NCBI GenBank assembly: GCA_022036555.1
Contig: CM039120.1
Coordinates: 24,394,227-24,458,226 of the forward strand
DNA: 64,000 bases
Direction: 5' to 3'
Origin: Microstegium vimineum
Lineage: Eukaryota > Streptophyta > Magnoliopsida > Poales > Poaceae
Below the pieces are notes generated by a model. The model saw nothing but the letters and a program-made list of their open reading frames with translations, was not told the DNA's origin and made no database searches. This document shows positions 10,665 to 22,600 of the stretch, in pieces (the stretch's first letter is position 1; the number at the start of each line of letters is the position of its first letter). A program made the translations under genes and the position numbers.

Positions 10665-11786
10665 ATGGCTGACCGCCGCGTTGATTTCGCTTCGGCTCCA
10701 TTGTTCGTTTTGGTAGCCTGGACTTCCAGTGCCACGAGCAGAGTGCCGACCTGGCTCTCCGTCGCCCTACGGTACCCTCCGAGGTAGCCATGGACGCCAT
10801 CACCACATCCATGGCCCAGCTCCATCTGTCTCCCTCCGGGGAACAAACCGCTCATCGGGCCGTCGTCCCGCGGGCCGATGATTTTTCGTTCGAGCACTAG
10901 CTCGACACTACCAAGGGACCCCAGCCAACTCAGGAGTCCCTGCGCAACCTCTACTTCGCGTTCGCCAACGTGATGGCGCAGTTCGCGGGAGGGCAACCGC
11001 TCTCCCCTGGGCGCGTCAAAGCGCTTGTCTCGGAGGCGCAACCTTTCGGCATGAGGAATGCCGCCGTGTCGTATGCGGAGATGGTGGCCGCGTGGTTCCA
11101 TGCTGACCCATAGAAGGGACACAAATGAGGTTCGCGTCCCGCCACTCTCGGTTCGCCTCCGATCTCCTTACGAGCTTCGAGGCCACATATTACACCGGCT
11201 CAAGCCGTGGGAGTGTTGATCCCTGGGTCCCCTTGGACTTCGATGGTTTGGAGGATCAGGAGGTGCTTCACGGCTTCCTCCAAGCCAGTGGTTATCTGCT
11301 CGACTCCGGCTCGAGCCATCCCAACAAGGACCATGGCCGCGAGTGCTTCATGTGCGACGCACCTCCACCCGCAACCGCCGTCGACCCCACCATCATCGAA
11401 GAAGGGGACGACGACGATGACGACAACCACACGCCCGTCCGCCAGATGGGTGTTCCGGTACCCCAGCCAAGGCCTGACCCGTAGTCTCCGGAGGCCTGGC
11501 AGCAACAGCTCCGCGACCTCCGCGACATAGAGCAACAGCTCGTGGAGCGCCAGCGAAAGGTGACGTTCGAGCGTGAAAAGCTTGAGCACGAAGCCGTCAG
11601 GGATCCCGTGGAGCCTCGCGCTCACAGGGAGCCCGAGCGGTACTCCACCGCATCATCAACGACAAGTATGGCACGCCGCAGTTCACGCGGGCAAGCCAGA
11701 ACATCGCGGCAGCAAGGATATTGCTCCGCAACCTTCCGGTCCTTGACGCTCCCGACGGCAAGCTCACTCACGACGAGCTGAAGACC
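10665..11786 (+). pseudogene. Gag N-terminal half of P
   Basis: Starts with ATG at 10665, about 35 bases past the primer site. The coding text moves between frames: a first frame to about 10780, a second from 10790 (ending in stops near 11113), a third 11125-11484 with an acidic E-E-G-D-D-D-D-D-D-D-N run, then a helical Q-Q-L-R-D-L-R segment, and a last piece ending ..L-P-V-L-D-A-P-D-G-K at 11680-11786. At least three frameshifts and several stops. It is cut by the M LTR at 11787, and the central capsid-like retrotrans_gag domain is missing from the window. It would have been the structural protein of the particle. Confidence 0.65.
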
Positions 11787-13114
11787 TGTCGGTGTCTAAA
11801 ATGGCGGGGTCTAGACGGCCAACAAGTAAATTTCTAAGCGTGTCGGAGTTTGGATGGTTACGCTCGGAGAACACGGAGGTTTATACTGGTTTGGGCACGA
11901 ACGCCATACGTCTAGTGTGTTGCGGGGTTGTATTACCGAGCGTGGAGAGCTCGTAGGGGGGAGCTACAAGCTTTGGTGAGAGAGGGGAGGCTGTCCCCAG
12001 GGCTCGTGCATATGATGTTCTTGGTTCTAGTTAGTGCTCGCGTGTGTGCGAGTTTGAGGGTGTCTGGATGAATGTTGGAATGTCGAGAGAGCGAGATTGG
12101 GGGTCCATTCCCTCCCTTTATACGTAGGGAGAGATGGAGGAGTACAGTAGAGAGAGGGGGAGTGACGTGGGCCCGGCTTGGGCTGCTACCGAAGGAAGCC
12201 TTTGTCTTCATCCTATCTTCCTGAGGAAGATTGCGCCAGTAGACGCATGTCTGAGTCCTATTCGTCCTTGTCGAGCTGTAGTCATACGCCTTGTGATCGG
12301 GAAACCTGCTGTTCTCCTTTCCGGGTATGGGCGGTGGTTCCGTCATACAGGACTTGATGACGCCCTAATCCCTCTTGGGGTGTCCATCGGAGACATGTCA
12401 TGGATATCACTTGCGGAAGTCGTCGGTTAGGCAGCACAGGACCCTGTACCGCAGGGTGAACAAAAGTCGGCATGGTAGCTCATGCCTTGAACCCCATCCC
12501 TGAGGACGGAGCATACTGTGAACCTTTTGACTATGTGGGCTAGGGCGCCCCAGGCTATGTATGGCAATGAGACCTCCGAGGGCGAGGGTCGATATGGATG
12601 ACGTTTGCTGGGCTCGGACGGGGCGGGAGAGCCCCTGAGGGTTGGCGGCGCCGCGGGTAACGCCACCTTGGCTCGGGCGAGGTGGAAGAGCCCCCAAAGG
12701 TTGATTACGTCACGGGCGACGCCTCCTTGGCTCGGGCGAGGCGGAGGAGCCCCCGAGGGCAGATGACGTCACGGGCGACGCCCACCTTGGCTCGGGCGAG
12801 GCAGAAGAGCCCCCGAGGGTTGATGACGTCACGGGCGACGCCACCTTGGCTCGGGCGAGGCGAAGGAGCCCCCGAGGGTAGATGATGTCACGGGCGACGC
12901 CACCTTGGCGCGGGCGAGGCGAAGGAGCCCCCGAGGGTTAATGACGTTACGGGCGATGTCACCTTGGCTCGGGCGAGGCGAAGGAGCCCCCTAGGGTTAA
13001 TGACGTTACGGGCGACGTCACCTTGGCTCGGGCGAGGCGAAGGAGACCCTTGATGGTGGTTTTTGTTTTTGTAGAGTCTGGTAATTTGGGTACCCTATTT
13101 TTGGGTATCCGACA
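11787..13114 (-). repeat. 3' LTR of M
   Basis: 1328 bp. On the plus strand it starts TGTCGGTGTCTAAAATGG and ends GGGTATCCGACA, the reverse complement of the P LTR ends. Longer than the P LTRs mainly because of extra 59-bp units. Confidence 0.88.
12605..13050 (-). repeat. LTR minisatellite of M, about eight units
   Basis: Reverse complement of the P array. GGCTCGGGCGAGG occurs about every 58-60 bases (near 12610, 12670, 12728, 12788, 12846, 12905, 12966, 13025). ATGACGTCACGG lies in several units, but others have TGATGTCA or TGACGTTA, so the palindrome is eroding. Confidence 0.85.
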
Positions 13115-13127
13115 TAGCCCCCGAGCC
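13115..13127 (-). promoter_or_regulatory. Polypurine tract of M
   Basis: Minus strand: GGCTCGGGGGCTA next to the LTR. The P counterpart at 30531-30544 reads GGCTTGGGGGCTAC. Confidence 0.7.
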
Positions 13128-15952
13128 TTCGATGTAGTGAGGACTACACCGGAGGCTTCCGAGAGCATTTTATGGTGGTTTGGTTCGATTCTGCGTATTC
13201 CGGTGGGTGCGTGCGAGCACACCTGCCGGGTGTAGCCCCCGAGGCCTTAGGAGGGAGATTTTTCCTCCTAAGGGCTTATTCGGAAGACTTCTACAGTGCT
13301 TGACCCTTCGCTTCCTCCACAAGGCGGAGGGAGAGAGAGAGAGAGCTGCTCCGCGCGTCAGGGCCAGTCCTCCGGTCGCACGCCAGCCATGGCACGGGTG
13401 GCACTATTGGCCTCAGGCTGACGCACCTTGAGATGACGAATCGGCTCTGCGCCGTGCTGTCTTTCGGTCTGTACGGCCAACTGAACGTTTGAAGATTTGT
13501 CTGTCGGATTCCGGAGTCTGACTGCGCCCCCTTTCCATGTAGCCTAAAAGCGGATGTGCCGTGTCTTTCCCATTCAAGGAGTGGTGCCAGAGCACTGCTC
13601 GCTCTGCGGTCCAGACTCTGAATGGCGTGCCCTGAGTCTGCAATCCGCTTGGCCATTTATAGCCTCGTTGCACGTCTGCGCCCCCTTAAAGTGGGTGCTG
13701 TCGGACAATGCAATGTGGTTGGGCGGCGGGGTTGTAGCTTCACGGGCTGGTTGTCATGTGAGTGCCCTGGCGGGCTATAAATAGAGGTGGCCACCTGTGT
13801 CGAAGCACACATCCTCACAGTATGGCTTGCCCTAAGTTCTTCCTCCAAGGTCCCATCGGAGAGCCCTCCGAGCCGCCCTGGCGGACGGCCTTTTGAGAGC
13901 AAAACCGGATTCAGAGGAAGTTCTGTGTAGGGGGTGCACGTGTCCCCTTCCGCCTAGTGGCAGGATTGAGAGGAAGCTCTGCGAGATGCGCATAGCTTCC
14001 TCTTATCCTCACCTCTGGGTGGAAGAGGGGTGCCACCACCCCCTGCACGAATCGCTCTCGGAGGGCGGAAGGTGTGGAGTCCGCCTTTTGGTTGGATCCT
14101 TTTATCCGCCTCCGGGGAGCGATGGCGTGCTTACCCCCACCAGAGGGCAGTCAAGGATGTGTCCACTGGAAAAGTCATGGCAGCTTTTGCGTGACTCCAG
14201 GGATGGGCCTACCCTTGACTGCTGGTTGATGGTGATGTCGCTGTCCGCGAGATATGCGGGCTCGGAGACGCCAATGTTCGGCGAGCTCGAAGCTACTCGT
14301 CGGCGGTGGCATCGCCTATGGAGGAGTTGGGGCGACTTAGCTTCTAAGTGCCCAAACAACTCCAGAGGGGGGGGGGGGAACAACCTAGGGCTTCCAGAAG
14401 ACGAGGCGGCTGCTATTCTCCTATAGCTACAGCCGCCCTGGTCTAAGTGACCCCTGGGTCGTAGCACCGCCGTCTGAGGCGGCCTTGTATTTCAGGTGGA
14501 TGCCTCCCGAGCCCCGCGGCTGGGTTGCATATCCTGTACACATAGGTGCGTCTAGCGGTGGTGCGTTCTTTAGCACGAGTGCCCCTTAGGCACCCTTAGC
14601 TTTTGGCCGTTTGGCCTGGGATTTCCCTTCAGTCCACCTTGTAAACGTTTTCGGGTTTTTTGGTGTCTGATGATTGGGCTTATCCCCCGTGGCTCTTAGA
14701 GAGCGTGTAACCCCTGCAAGGATCAGAATTCATGTATTTGAAATAATAAAGAGATGTTCTATGTTTACCATCGTGGCCCTCTAATGAGCGAGGTGTAGCG
14801 CGCTATTTTTCCCGCTCCATTCCCCAGTTGCTGAACCGGTAGGAGGGGCGCGGTGGCAACCCCCCAGTCTTCGCTTGACGCGAAGAAATCGTCTCGGGTC
14901 TGTGCCGTCTTTTCGTGCGTTCCCCGCGCATCTCTCCGCGAGAAGGGGAATGTGAGCCGGTCCATGCTGTCCTCGAATTGGACGAACCATGGATGCTCGT
15001 TGAGGTAATAATGTGAAAATCTGAGTGGGGTGCTCGATTCCCGTTCGATGGGGTCCCGGCTAGTGGTCCATGTCGTGGCTCACCCCAAATCGGTTTCATA
15101 TAGTAGCCGGGTCTGTTCGATGGGTCCCGGGGGCCTGTTGCCTTCCTTCGGTAGGAATACCATGAACCAATCATCTATGAAGACGAACTCAAATACGAAA
15201 TCTAGGAATGACCTTGGCGTCCGATCGCTAGGCTAACGACCTCTAGTGTGTCCATTCCCGATTCACCACTCGCTCTGTTGTCCTGAGGCGACCATTTCGA
15301 ACCCCGCTGGGCCGGCCTTCGTACCCCTGGACCATAATGGGCCATCGGGGCGTCTATAGCCCTTATCCCTTTTGGCTTACTTGGGCCCATGGGCCGTCGC
15401 CGTTTGTTGCGCCACGTGCGCGTACCTCCGACCTCCGCGTGAATCGGCTGAGTCGGGGGCTCTCCCGAGATGCACTCGCGCTCGTGAGGCGCAGGGCCGG
15501 GCCGGGGACGCATGGGCGAAATCTATGTGCATGGAGCGGTGGGCCCGGGGTAGATCCTGCAATGATGAATACATGATATGAATCGGAACGAGGGAAAAAA
15601 GGCCAGTAGTGTCAGTTACTTGCCGTTACGCGCGGCTCTCGGTATTCCAGCGTACAGTGGAGTGGATCGTGACTGAGCGGCCGCATTTAATACATCTCGG
15701 GTCGTGGGGTCATGCTCATGGAGGGTCATGGACGCGTCGCTCCACCTTCCAGCCCCTCATATATATCCGTACGCCGTGTCACCGCCCGGGAGTCTGCATT
15801 GTTCGGCCTTTTATCGCCGCTTCGTCTTGTTCGCGCCGAATTCTCTGAAGCTAGGGTTCGCGTCGTAGTGCGTTCATCTTAGCCACTCCTTGCCCCGCGC
15901 CGCGTACCTCTTCCCGGGTGGATTTCCGATGCCCTTCTCTGTGCAGATCATG
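13128..15952. other. M interior next to the 3' LTR, with promoter region of the antisense gene
   Basis: No supported gene. The sequence is an inverted copy of 23.0-24.6 kb plus 29.5-30.5 kb in P. Recognisable shared blocks include 14560-14740 (pairing with about 24060-24240) and 15230-15600 (pairing with about 23280-23600). A TATA-like TATATAT at 15760-15766 lies about 190 bases before the antisense gene ATG. A run of twelve G at 14367-14378 is a simple repeat. Open frames here lack motifs. Confidence 0.5.
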
Positions 15953-16988
15953 ATGGCGACCAGAGTCGAGAAGTCGAAATTCCTCTATCGGGAGGCTAGC
16001 CGGTGGACTCTTGGGATGTGGGTGCCCATGGGGGTAGCCGCCGTGGCGGAGGACCTCGTTGCGGCTCACCGTCGCATAACGGAGTTGGAGGAGCAGTTGG
16101 GCGCCTCAGAGTCGAACGCGATGGATGCCCAGGCGTTAGCGCAGCGGGCTGCCAGCGATGTCGCACAGGTTGAGCAAGAGCGGACCGTGGCCCGTGCTGA
16201 AGCGGAGGCCGTCCGTCAGATGTTGGTGGATGAACACTCAGCGCATCAGGTTGAGATAGGACGCCTGACGGCCGAGCTCGACGCTGAAGCCGAGGGATGA
16301 CGTCAAGCTGCCTCGGCATTGGACTCGATGGAGGAGGAGCGTAACACCGTGCGGTGTCAGCGCGAGGTCAACGACCGAGAGCGTGACTCCGCCGTGGCCC
16401 GCCTTGAAGAGTTCTTTGTTAGGGCACGCGAGCGCAATGCCGACGCCGACCGGAGGATCCTGGAGTTCTCCGCCCGGGTGGGCGAATTGACGACGGTCAT
16501 CTCGCAGCTTCGTGCGGCGATCAACGGCCTGGAGGAGGAGAACTCAGGTACGTTTCCTTCATCTGCCCGTTCGCCCTGACATTGTGTAGAAGCTTCTTCT
16601 AGAGGTTGAAGTCCTCTTCCATGTCACCCCAGAGTTACAGGCCGGCGCACAGGAGGCGCAGGCGTTGCGTGAGGCAGTGCACGAGGTGTGCGACCTCTTC
16701 GGCGTGCAAGCTATCGAGGGTGGTCCGGCAGCGGCCAAAACTCGTGTTGGCCTGCTGTGGGAGCGGGGACAAGCGCGGATCTGGGAGGCACTGTGCATCG
16801 GGGTGCACCGCACGATGTCGATCGCCGCCTGCCTCTACGACGCGGTGACTCCTGCGCTTGTCAGCGAGGGATACCCCCTGGACTCCCCAGAGAACCTGCT
16901 CGATCGGATCGAGGCCAACGCGGAGGAGCCAGCGGCGGTCCTGGCCACCAAGCTTGACGACGAGGTGTTCCCACCGCCGGAAGAATGA
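15953..16988 (+). pseudogene. Antisense additional gene of M, 5'-truncated coiled-coil protein
   Basis: Plus strand, antisense to M. From ATG at 15953 (V-E-K-S-K-F-L) it reads a long Glu/Ala/Arg-rich coiled coil to a TGA near 16298. The helix continues in another frame (16319-16547), then a consensus GT-AG intron (16548-16632), then a C-terminal domain (A-V-H-E-V-C-D-L-F-G ... D-D-E-V-F-P-P-P-E-E) ending TGA 16986-16988. The P copy at 19635-20640 matches throughout. The N-terminal Transposase_28-like exons and acidic linker of the P copy are missing, removed by a deletion joining the 5' leader to an internal intron end just before 15950. Function unknown. Confidence 0.65.
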
Positions 16989-17600
16989 CCGTGCATGGTC
17001 AGAGACTAGGGCCGAGGGCCCTTGTAACAAAACAATTTAAATTATCTTGTGATGTGCCCCAGGGGGGGATTAAGACAACTTTGATAGCTCCTAATGAGCT
17101 TTTTCTATGTTTGTTTGTTTGTTGAATTTCGTATTTGCTTTTTTGCTTGGACTACTTGCCCGATTTTCCATGGAAGCATTTTAATCTGTTCGGACATGCA
17201 GTTGGGTGGAGGCACTTGGCTCCAGAGAGCCGGAGTACCTCGCGGCCCTTTGGCATGGTCCGTTGAGATTTCTTCTCTTGGTGCGGGAAATCCGACTTTC
17301 GCTTAGCAGATCAGCAAAACGATTTTTTGAACGAAGAAGTTTTTGGAGTGAAAGACAGGGGGTGACCCCCTTCCCAGCCCCTGAGCGAGGTATGTTCTGG
17401 CGTGCTCCGAGAGTGCACCTTGCTAAGCGGTCGGTCCGAGGGTTCCCGCGTTTTTATTCCTCGAACTTTGTGCTCTTAAGAGAGGTTACATGCGTTTGTA
17501 CATGGTGATAGGTATACTAGGAAGTAGTAGAAAAGTGACAAAGCTGTTGGTGCCGTGGGCGTCCGAGCTCCTCGCGCTCTAGGGGTCGATGTCCATCTTG
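16989..17600. other. M spacer between antisense gene and protease
   Basis: Non-coding. Pairs, inverted, with 19040-19634 of P (for example the block around 17385-17450 with 19160-19230). It marks the site where pol is absent. Confidence 0.5.
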
Positions 17601-18128
17601 TCAGAGGCTTCGATCGCCGCCACCAGCTCCTCGCTGCGCACCTCGGCCATCGCGTTCTAGTAGTAGTCCACCTCGCATTGGTACGCCACCTCGCTCTAGG
17701 TAAGTGTAGTTGGGAACGGCCATGAACTTCGCGTAGCAGGGCCTCCTCAACACTGCGTGGTAACTCCCTCGGTAAGCCACGACCTCGAAGGTGAGATACT
17801 CGGTCCAGAAGTTGTCCGGCTCCCCGAACGTGACGGGCAGGACGATCTTCCCTAGGGGTACCGTTTGTCTCCCTGGGATGATTCCCTGAAAGGGAGCCCC
17901 CAAGGATCGAAGCTTCTCCCTAAGTAAACCGAGGGCCTCGAAGGCATTGTAGTACATGATGTTGAGGCTGCTGCCCCCGTCCATCAGTACTTTGGTGAAG
18001 CGCACGCTCCCTATGATCGGGTCCATGGCGAGTGGATAACGACTCGGGTGGGAAATGTGGCTCGGATGGTCATCTCGGCTGAACGGGATGTCGGGCTCCG
18101 ACCAGTCGATGAAGGCCGGAGTTGTTGG
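17601..18128 (-). pseudogene. Protease of M
   Basis: Retropepsin-like domain with D-W-S-E-P-D before it, active site L-M-D-G-G-S-S-L-N-I-M and V-P-L-G-K-I-V-L-P-V-T-F downstream, closely matching the P copy at 18485-18918. The D-G-G form is usual for Tat-lineage elements. Upstream of residue P-A-F-I-D-W-S homology stops at 18128, where the frame runs into P gag on the opposite strand. Downstream the frame lacks reverse transcriptase. Confidence 0.75.
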
Positions 18129-18918
18129 GGTGACAAGGGAAAGGGCAAGGAAGCGCGACGGCGGTGACAACCTTATCGCAGCGGCAGACCGCAAGCCTCC
18201 CCGTCCCCAGGGCGGGAAGAAGGTGGGCAAGTTTGATGACATGCTCACGAAGTCGTGCCCGTATCACAATGGGTCGGTCAAGCACACTCTCCAGCAGTGT
18301 GACATGATGGCCAGGTATTTCAAGGTCGTCCCTGACAAGGACGAGCCGAAGGAATTAGAAGGCCAGGATGGGGACGGGGGTCGCGAAGACTCCTACCCCC
18401 ACGTCAACAAGTGCCTCATGATCTTCGAAGGCCCAGAGGCCTACAGCTGCAAGCGCCAGCAGAAGAAGGAGCGGCGCGAGGTCTTCGCTGTCGCCCCGGC
18501 AACTCTGGCCATCCTCGACTGGTCGGAGCCCGACATCATGTTCGGCCGAGATGACCATCCGAGCCACATTTCCCACCCGAGTCGTTATCCACTCGTCATG
18601 GACCCGATCATAGGGAGCGTGCGCTTCACCAAAGTACTGATGGACGAGGGCAGCAACCTCAACATCATGAACTACAATGCCTTCGAGGTCCTCGGTTTAT
18701 GTAGGGAGAAGCTTCAATCCTCGGGGGCTCCCTTTCAGGGAATCATCCCCGGGAGACAAACGGTACCCCTAGGGAAGATCGTCCTGCCAATCACGTTCGG
18801 GGAGCCGGACAACTTCCGGACCGAGTATCTCACCTTTGAGGTCGTGGCTTACCGAGGGACTTACCACGCAGTGTTGAGGAGGTCGTGCTACGCGAAGTTC
18901 ATGGCTGTTCCCAACTAA
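18126..18918 (+). pseudogene. Gag C-terminus and protease of P
   Basis: Picks up P gag after the M junction. A gag zinc-binding-like segment C-P-Y-H-N-G-S-V-K-H-T-L-Q-Q-C (about 18257-18301) is followed by a charged linker and a retropepsin domain with L-M-D-E-G-S-N-L-N-I-M near 18640. The second active-site position is Glu where M has Gly, so the protease is probably dead. TAA at 18916-18918 ends the frame where M still reads Tyr. No reverse transcriptase follows. The frame open at 18055-18125 belongs to M's inverted arm and is not part of this gene. Confidence 0.75.
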
Positions 18919-19634
18919 ACTTACCTAGAGCGAGGTGGCGTACCAATGCGAGGTGGACTACTGCTAGAACGCGATGGCCGAGGTGCGCAGCGAGGAGCTG
19001 GTGGTGGCGATCGAAGCCGCTGACAAGATGGACGTCGACCCCTAGAGCGCGAGGAGCTCGGACGCCCACGGCACCAACAGCTATGTCACTTTTCTACTAC
19101 TTCCTAGTATACCTATCACAATGTACATACGCATGTAACCTTTCTTAAGAGCAAAAAGTTTGAGGAATAAAAACGTGGGAACCCTCGGACCGACCGCTTA
19201 GCAAGGTGCACTCTCGGCGTGCGCCAGAACACACCTCGCTTGGGGGCTGGGAAGGGGGTCACCCCCTGTCTTTCACTCCAAAAACTTTTTCGCTCAAAAC
19301 CGCTTTGCCAAATCCGTTAGTCAAAAACTCAATCTCCCCCACCGAGAGAAGAGATCTCGCCGGACCGTGCCGAAGGGCCGCGAAGTACCCCGGCTCCCCG
19401 GAGCCAAGTATCTCCACCCAATCTCACACCCGAACAGATCAAAACTCCTCCGAGGGAGAATCGGGAAAGTAGACCAAGTAAAAGGCAAATGCGAAAACCA
19501 ACAAGCAAACAAACTTAAAATAAGCTCACCAAAGAGCTAGTAAAGTCGTCCAAAGCCCTCCCAGGGGCACATCACATTATAACTTAGATTGTTTGTTACA
19601 AGGGCCCTCTGCCCTGATCTCTGACCATGCAGGG
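18919..19634. other. P spacer where pol is missing
   Basis: A short eroded linker (A-M-A-E-V-R-S-E-E-L ... D-K-M-D-V-D-P) after the protease resembles the protease-RT linker of RIRE2-like elements. Then comes non-coding sequence reaching the end of the antisense gene. The same junction exists in M, so pol was lost before the two copies separated. Confidence 0.55.
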
Positions 19635-22600
19635 TCACTCCTCCGGCGGTGGGAACACATCGTCGTCAAGCTTGGCGGACAGGATTGCTGCAGGCTCCTC
19701 CGCGTCGGCCTCGATCTGGTCAAGCAGGTCCTCTGGGCGTCTGGGGGTACCCTTCATTGACGAGCGCAGGAGTCACCGCGTCGTAGAGGTAGGTGGCGAT
19801 GGCCATCGTGCGGTAGACCCCGATGCGTAGGGCCTCCCGGATCCACGCTTGGCCCCGCTCCCAGAGCAGGCCGACGCGGGTTCTGGCCGCTGCCGGACCA
19901 CCCACGACGGCTACCACGCCGAAAAGGTCACACACCCCGTGCACAGCGTCGCGCAACGCCTACGCCTCCTGCGTGCCGGCCTGCAACCCTAAAGCAACAA
20001 AAAGGGACCTCAACCCCTAAGAAAACGACACACAATGTCAAGGCAAACGGGCAGAGGGAGGAAACCTACCCGCATTCTCCCCCTCCAGGCCGTCGATCGT
20101 TACACGGAGCTGCGAGATGACCGCTGTGATCTCATCGACTCGGCCAGAGAACTTCTGGCCGTCCTGTTAGACAGGTCCTCTAGGTGGGCCACGGCGTCGT
20201 CGCGTTCTCGACCATTGATGTCACGCTGACATCGCATGGTGTTACGCTCCTCCTCCATGGAGTCCAGTGCCGACATAGCTCGGCGTCGCTCCTCGGCTTC
20301 AACGTTGCGCTCGGCCGTCAAGCATCCCGCCTTAGCCTGACGCGCTGAGCGTTAATCCGCCAACATCTAGCGGACCGCCTCCGCATCAGCACGAGCTACG
20401 TTCCGCTCTTGCTTGACCTGCGCGACGTCGCCGGTGGTTTGCAGCGCTAACGTCCGGGCATCCGCCGCGCTCGACTCCAAAGCACCCAGCTGCTCCTCCA
20501 CCTCCACCATGTGACGGCGAGCCGCGACAAGGTCCTCTGCCACGGCTGCTCCCCCGACAGACGTCCACGACCCAGGAGCCCACCGGCTGGCCTGGCGACA
20601 GAGGAATTCCGACTTCTCGACGCTCATCGCCATGAGGATCTACACAAAGAGAGGCATCAGGAGTTCGACAAGTAGGAACAAACAACATTTACGAACAAGA
20701 CAGTCTCTCACATTGTCATGATGCGAGAAATCCTCGGAGAACAATGCGACGGCCCTCTGGATCCGCTCCACGTTCTGTGCAATGCTGAGGTCAAGCTCTT
20801 GATGGGCACCCGCCACCCGATTCCAATGGTGAAGCTCACGCAGGTCATCCAATCTGAACACGGGGCACCCCAGATTCCCTTGATCAGCCCAGATGAGCTG
20901 GTCTCCGTCCCCGAAGGTGCGATGGTCAGGACGGAGATGGCACAGGGTCCCGGGGGCCTCTTCTCTCCTAGCCTCAGCCGTCTCGCCTGGCGAGGTCGTG
21001 CTGGACTGGGAGAGGACGACCTTCGATGCCCGAGCAACCGCCACCTCCCCTTCGTTGAAGGACTGGGGGGCTGCTGTATCCCAGGCTGGCATGTTGGGAG
21101 GAAGGGGGCTGCTCAGGGGCTCCCCCTCACTCACACCGGCCACCCTGACCTCAGGCAGGGCGGTCACGACGTCCGCGACGGCATCCACCTGACCAGCACT
21201 GCCCCCGTCGACTATTCCCGTCACGGCAACCGCTGCCGCTTCTTCCGGCACCTCGGCCGGCGGGGTGTCTTCGGCGTCCACGACCATGGGGTCACCCAGG
21301 CCGCCCTCCTCCCCGGAGTCGTCGACGACTACCACGACCGGGGGAGTAGGCGACGTGATAGCCTCAGGGCCGACGTGCGTGGAGGCCGGTGGCACCTCTC
21401 CAACGATGACGGTGTTGTTTGGGGTTAGCCTGGCTTCGGCCTTGGCGGCGTTCACCAAATCAACAACCGGGGAGGCATCGGGCTGCCCCTTCTCGGCGGA
21501 CGGCATCCCCCGGCGCAGTCTCTTCCATCCCACATACGCAGAGCCGCCGGCGGTCCTGAAACATTCGATACGACCATTACAAATCACGGGCAACCTCTTC
21601 CCTGTTGACAGGGCAGAGGATGCCATTAAGCGTGACAAAATCACCCATCGGAGAAGATGCGTTTCCGCTTCGGCTCCACCCCACTGCGACCGACGGTGCC
21701 CGAACTCCCGCTCTGTTCGACCCCTTCGGATGAGGCAGAACGAGGGGTCACCGGGACGTCTTCAGCGACGCCACTCTCGGAACCCCCTGGGGCCAGGTGC
21801 GCACCGAGCGTACGAACCGGGAGCGCCTCTGCCACTGGCACAACCCCTGAGGGGTAGCGCAGCGTTCTGGCCACCAACGAAGCCGGCACCACCCCAGGCT
21901 GAGGATGCCCGTCCTCGTCATCACCATCGTCATCGCCGCCATCCCCACTGAGGCCACCGCTGCCTTTCGTACGACTTAGTGGGGGACTCTTCCTCCTTTT
22001 CCCCAGCGCGGCGCTCCATGCGGCGTCCCTATGGGCCCGATGTCGTCAGGGGTAAATGTGTTCCCCAGCATACCCCGTATAATTGAAATTACACGGTCGA
22101 GGCTCAGCTCCTCAGCCGCCATGGCGGTCCCCTCGCGCGACGCTCCGGGCACCATGTCGTTTAGCGGGTGCACCCGCACCTTGTGTGGAAGGACCCGGCG
22201 CCGGAGGAACTGAGCGACGACCCCCGTAAGGTTCAGTCCATATTCCCGGAGTAGAGCCAGGCTCTAGAGGTGGGGTTGTATCCTCGCCAGCTCGCGCGAG
22301 GTGGGTCCATGATGCTAGCTGGGGAGCTCCTCCCCAAAACGTCGGCCGGTGAAAACCGTGAGCGGCGCCTCGGGGTGGTTCTAGATATAGAACCCCTGCG
22401 AGTGCCACCCCCGGTTGGACGAAGTTGCCCGCGCCAGCATGTAGGACGGCAAGGTGGAGAAGCGTAGGCTAAGCACGCACCCCCTGCAAGACGCCACCGA
22501 CCTCGCGCCACCGGAGTTGACAAGAAACACCGACGCCTTGAAGAAATGCTTCCACAACACGAAGTCCGGCTCCGCCCCCAGCATCCCCTCCGACATGGCC

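Larger units (their letters stand above)
11787..18128 (-). mobile_element. Element 'M': 3' half of a second P-family copy, reverse orientation
   Basis: Minus-strand order: protease (18128-17601), pol-less spacer, antisense gene remnant, polypurine tract, 3' LTR (13114-11787). Its 5' LTR, primer site and gag are absent. M is inverted relative to P and lies where P's central gag should be. The simplest history is insertion of M into P gag, then a deletion removing M's 5' end together with the middle of P gag. M is not a recent copy of P: its LTR has eight minisatellite units instead of five and many substitutions. Confidence 0.8.

Noticed and set aside
11200..11625. 141-codon minus-strand frame with Val/Leu-rich stretches
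   Set aside because: Shadow of P gag. The apparent hydrophobic run is the complement of the Asp/Thr-rich gag segment.
9487..13050. Regular 59-bp repeats that could suggest a CRISPR-like array
   Set aside because: Units are contiguous with no spacers, lie in LTRs of a plant retrotransposon, and have no cas genes nearby.
14367..14378. Poly-G runs here and at 30130-30144 as matched signals of the palindrome
   Set aside because: They are not at corresponding positions in the two arms and look like independent simple repeats.
11787..18128. Origin of M by self-integration or inversion of P itself
   Set aside because: M's LTR has about eight minisatellite units against five in both P LTRs and many substitutions, so it is an independent copy.
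20718..21951. Plus-strand frames of over 220 codons
   Set aside because: Shadows of the antisense gene's acidic/proline-rich linker on the minus strand.
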